Assembly: GCA_026786125.1 (NCBI GenBank)
Contig: JAJAYU010000261.1
Span: forward strand, 1 to 7,059
Reading direction: 5' to 3'
Length of the DNA stretch: 7,059 nt
DNA from: Chamaesiphon sp.
GTDB taxonomy: Bacteria; Cyanobacteriota; Cyanobacteriia; Cyanobacteriales; Chamaesiphonaceae
In this document: positions 5,257-7,059 of the stretch, one piece after another
Position numbering within the stretch: the stretch's first letter is position 1
How the letters are laid out: every line of letters begins with the position of its first letter
Position numbers and translations under genes: made by a program
The notes under the pieces: model-generated
Told to the model about the DNA's origin: nothing
Seen by the model: the letters and a program-made list of their open reading frames with translations, nothing else
The model's database searches: none

Positions 5257-5882
5257 AGTTGTTTGCGTAAAAATAATCGCTCTGGACGATGCCAGGGGAT
5301 AATTGACCACACCAACTCGCTGGAGACGACCTCATACCCGAGCTTCTGGTACAAATTGCGACCACGTTCATTATTGCCCATCACATGGAGATGGATTTCG
5401 GTATAGCCCCAATTTAGCGTTTGTTGTTCGCAGCTTTCGATTAGTTTTTGGGCTACTCCGCGTCGTCGAAAGTCTTTGCTGACGGCGAGATTGGAGAGAT
5501 AAACGTAGCGATAATGATTTTGACGATATCGCTCGGCAGTGCGAACACCCACCTCTACCGTACCGGAAATGCAGGATTGTGCTCCATCGACACAAAGCGC
5601 GATCAAGCAGACTTGTTGCTGGGGTTTACTATGCAGCGCGCTAGGTACGCGGGTGCGAAGGCGATTGCGAAGATCTTCCGCAATCCCGATTTTAAATAGT
5701 GGTGTAAACCAAGCCATCCAGCCGCGATCAAAATGAAAACTGCGGGTGATAATATCAGCAACACAATGGATTTCATCTTCATTGACAGGACGAATCTCAA
5801 TCTGAGCTGGATTGATGACGATCTGCTGTGGGATATTGACGATCGTGTCTAAATTATTTAGGTTTGTGCTAAGTTCCGACAT
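5241..5882 (-). CDS. GNAT family N-acetyltransferase, 213 aa
   Basis: This is a GCN5-related N-acetyltransferase, which transfers acetyl from acetyl-CoA to an amine; the substrate cannot be read from the sequence. The catalytic domain begins near residue 27 (IEIRPVNEDEI). The acetyl-CoA pyrophosphate-binding motif A is YLSNLAVSKDFRRRGVAQKL at 128-147, with RRRGVA in the R/Q-x-x-G-x-G/A loop. Motif B covers IHLHVMGNNERGRNLYQKLGYEVV at 163-186, where Asn171 and Tyr178 are candidate CoA-binding and general-acid residues. An insertion at about 50-90 (RGWMAWFTPLF, then DLRNRLRTR) and the overall look resemble cyanobacterial relatives of plastid GNAT enzymes, a subgroup inference from memory. The ATG at 5882 adds a non-conserved tail of about 26 residues; the next in-frame Met is residue 56, too late for the domain. 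There is no Shine-Dalgarno. It is first on its strand and diverges from the DUF2232 gene. Confidence 0.88.
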   Translation of the reverse strand: MSELSTNLNNLDTIVNIPQQIVINPAQIEIRPVNEDEIHCVADIITRSFHFDRGWMAWFTPLFKIGIAEDLRNRLRTRVPSALHSKPQQQVCLIALCVDGAQSCISGTVEVGVRTAERYRQNHYRYVYLSNLAVSKDFRRRGVAQKLIESCEQQTLNWGYTEIHLHVMGNNERGRNLYQKLGYEVVSSELVWSIIPWHRPERLFLRKQLVIGE

Positions 5883-5959
5883 ATCAAATGTTTGAGCAAC
5901 TCGATCGCGAACGATTTTACTAATTGAGATGCTGACTATTTAGATTGGGAGTGGGTCGC

Positions 5960-5986
5960 TTTACAATTAAATCTTACAATTATAAT
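5960..5986 (+). promoter_or_regulatory. Candidate promoter of the DUF2232 gene
   Basis: TATAAT at 5981-5986 is a perfect -10 box, with TTTACA at 5960-5965 as a five-of-six -35 at a short 15-base spacing. It predicts a start near 5993 and a leader of about 64 bases. The sequence TTACAATTA occurs twice, at 5961-5969 and 5974-5982, within this promoter and could be an operator. Confidence 0.5.
5979..5984 (-). promoter_or_regulatory. Candidate -10 box of the GNAT gene, overlapping the divergent promoter
   Basis: AATTATAATT (5978-5987) is a perfect palindrome, so a second TATAAT is read on the minus strand at 5984-5979, about 97 bases before the GNAT start at 5882. No -35 is apparent at 15-18 bases upstream on that strand. 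If both boxes are used, divergent transcription would compete for the same site. Confidence 0.3.
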
Positions 5987-6028
5987 TAACAGACTTACCA
6001 AACTGCTCTCTATCATAACTCATTTAGC

Positions 6029-6050
6029 CGATCGCTCATGCGATCGAGGT
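6029..6050 (+). promoter_or_regulatory. Hairpin joined to the Shine-Dalgarno of the DUF2232 gene
   Basis: CGATCGC (6029-6035) and GCGATCG (6040-6046) are perfect reverse complements around the 4-base loop TCAT. The last G of the stem is the first base of GAGGT (6046-6050), a good Shine-Dalgarno six bases before TTG at 6057. This site decides the start of the gene: no ATG is available in frame nearby. The hairpin could limit ribosome access; alternatively it is simply two CGATCG repeats close together. Confidence 0.5.
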
Positions 6051-6056
6051 AGTCCA

Positions 6057-6740
6057 TTGACATTTCCCCGAAAGCATCCATCTCCCCCCGAAGAACAGAC
6101 ACCGAAGGTGACTAGTCTACCGACTGGCAAGCCACCGATTATTTTGGTAGAAACCGCTTTTCTCGCAAGTACGGCAAGTCTACTTTGGTTGTTCAATTAT
6201 TATTTACCTGGGATACCTGTATTTAGAATCTTTTTCCCGATTCCGATTGCGTTGATCTATCTACGCTGGGGACAGCGTGCGGGGTGGATGACAGCTTTGG
6301 TATCTGGATTATTATTATCCGTGCTACTAGGGCCGACACGGAGTATTTTGTTTGTGATTCCCTATGGACTAATGGGGGTACAACTGGGCGCATGTTGGCG
6401 GCGACAGTCGAGCTGGCTGACTTCGATTTCCCTGGGTGCGTTACTAGATTGTATCGGCGTATTCTTTCGCTTTTGGTTGACTTCAGCTTTCATCGGTGAA
6501 GATCTCTGGATGTATTTGATGGCGAGGATTCATGGTTTAGCCGAATGGATCTTTATCCAATTGGGCATCCTTGCCGAACCAAGTTTATTCATAATTCAAG
6601 CTTTGGCAATTATCCTGATTTTATTCAGCAATATTGTCTATCTCTTTGTCGTTCATCTAGTTGCACTACTGATGTTTGAAAAACTAGGCAATCCAATTCC
6701 CAAGGCACCAGCTTGGGTAGATACTTTGTTGGATTTATAA
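6057..6740 (+). CDS. DUF2232 family integral membrane protein, 227 aa
   Basis: This is a polytopic membrane protein of the DUF2232 family (relatives annotated YybS-like), related in fold to the S components of ECF transporters; the substrate and role in cyanobacteria are unknown. The TTG start at 6057 is chosen for the GAGG six bases upstream. It gives a hydrophilic Pro-rich N-terminus (1-26) before VETAFLASTASLLWL, where many relatives seem to begin. Membrane segments are seen near 28-50, 54-70, 75-92, 95-113, 120-145 and 178-206. Conserved-looking motifs are RIFFPIPIALIYLRWGQRA near 57-75, GPTRSILFVIPYGLMGVQLG near 92-111, the ACWRR loop near 112-116 and the C-terminal GNPIPKAPAWVDTLLDL (211-227), all strongly reminiscent of cyanobacterial members from memory. 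The gene stands alone on its strand and ends one base before the convergent phosphomannomutase stop. No ECF ATPase or T component is adjacent. Confidence 0.85.
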   Translation: MTFPRKHPSPPEEQTPKVTSLPTGKPPIILVETAFLASTASLLWLFNYYLPGIPVFRIFFPIPIALIYLRWGQRAGWMTALVSGLLLSVLLGPTRSILFVIPYGLMGVQLGACWRRQSSWLTSISLGALLDCIGVFFRFWLTSAFIGEDLWMYLMARIHGLAEWIFIQLGILAEPSLFIIQALAIILILFSNIVYLFVVHLVALLMFEKLGNPIPKAPAWVDTLLDL

Positions 6741-6741
6741 T

Positions 6742-7059
6742 TTAATCACTAGTCTGTCGATAGTGTTCGATAAAATCCTGGACGATTTGACGGTATTCGC
6801 GCATGGTTTCATCGACCCAATTGCGATCGTTACCATTGACATAGATATGCACCAACGGTTCGCCAGCGTCGGGCAGAATCAATACCCATCTGTCATCTTG
6901 ATAATTGATGATTTTGACCCCATCTTCGGTGTCTAGATATTCTGGCTGATGATTTTCGAGAATATGCCGCATTAAGCCGCCTTTTGCTGTCCAGGGACAC
7001 CGCAAAGAGTGACTTCGGTAAAAGACGCGGGGCAGCTCAGCACGGAGGCTACTGAGGGA
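6742..7059 (-). CDS. C-terminal end of a fused nucleotidyltransferase/phosphomannomutase, cut by right window edge
   Basis: The reverse strand is open from the right edge to a TAA at 6744-6742, giving 105 residues of the C-terminus. The reading frame runs through the only candidate starts (TTG at 7005 and internal ATGs) without a stop, and homology-like sequence continues to the edge (LPRVFYRSHSLRCPWTAKGG), so the gene begins outside the window. The segment is the phosphohexomutase C-terminal domain as found in the long cyanobacterial proteins (about 840 residues) that join an N-terminal NDP-sugar nucleotidyltransferase to a phosphomannomutase. Those proteins are taken to make NDP-hexoses such as GDP-mannose for polysaccharides. 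Diagnostic stretches, from memory, are RCPWTAKGGLMRHILE, GVKIINYQDDRWVLILPDAGEPLVHIY and NDRNWVDETMREYR. The PDAGEPLVHIY part fits the phosphate-binding loop region of domain IV. The N-terminal nucleotidyltransferase domain is inferred and cannot be seen here. Confidence 0.85.
   Translation of the reverse strand, partial: SLSSLRAELPRVFYRSHSLRCPWTAKGGLMRHILENHQPEYLDTEDGVKIINYQDDRWVLILPDAGEPLVHIYVNGNDRNWVDETMREYRQIVQDFIEHYRQTSD

Noticed and set aside
5371..5800. Several 65-83 codon frames on both strands inside the acetyltransferase gene
   Set aside because: They overlap a clear GNAT domain in another frame and show no independent start signals.
6284..6499. A 71-codon plus-strand frame inside the DUF2232 gene
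   Set aside because: It overlaps a recognised membrane family in another frame and has no features of its own.
6742..7005. A complete 87-residue protein starting TTG at 7005
   Set aside because: The same frame continues without a stop to the right edge with matching phosphomannomutase sequence, so it is the end of a longer gene, not a small protein.
1..7059. CRISPR array, tRNA/rRNA, insertion sequence or prophage
   Set aside because: No regularly spaced repeats, cloverleaf with acceptor end, transposase, terminal inverted repeats with target duplication, or phage-type genes were found on either strand.

Overview
The window looks like cyanobacterial chromosome. The hexamer CGATCG, core of the cyanobacterial HIP1 repeat, occurs about fourteen times by eye. 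Several products belong to families that are typically or only cyanobacterial: a SigC-type group 2 sigma factor, a DUF2808 secreted protein, a DUF2232 membrane protein, a Uma2 (DUF820) protein, and the C-terminal end of the cyanobacterial fused nucleotidyltransferase/phosphomannomutase. Species cannot be fixed from the sequence. No phage, transposase, CRISPR or tRNA/rRNA gene is visible.

Layout, left to right: (1) positions 1-497, minus strand, hold the N-terminal part of a phosphohexomutase running off the left edge. (2) Positions 586-2282, plus strand, hold a probable two-gene unit: a 441-residue membrane protein of unknown function and, 17 bases later, a 117-residue protein built from two copies of one helical module. 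(3) Positions 2360-2971, plus strand, encode a Uma2-family protein with its own TATAAT box and a compact terminator. (4) Positions 3005-4276, minus strand, encode a SigC-like sigma factor, convergent with the Uma2 gene. (5) Positions 4277-4612 are non-coding: the sigma gene leader, a perfect 18-bp-stem terminator and a GC-rich structured repeat. (6) Positions 4613-5143 and 5241-5882, both minus, encode a DUF2808 exported protein and a GNAT acetyltransferase. (7) Positions 5883-6056 are a divergent promoter region with TATAAT on both strands and a hairpin beside a ribosome binding site. (8) Positions 6057-6740, plus, encode a DUF2232 membrane protein that starts with TTG. (9) From 6742 to the right edge, minus, lies the C-terminal end of the fused nucleotidyltransferase/phosphomannomutase, separated from the DUF2232 stop by one base.

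Functionally this is mostly a housekeeping neighbourhood of short, independently oriented transcription units, not one dedicated pathway. The two partial phosphohexomutases at the edges point to sugar-phosphate and nucleotide-sugar metabolism. SigC gives a regulatory function. The least explained part is the 441/117-residue pair. I see no clear evidence of a large novel system; the best leads are that pair, the hairpin at the DUF2232 start, the Cys in a normally Gly position of sigma region 2, and the structured repeat near 4557-4600.
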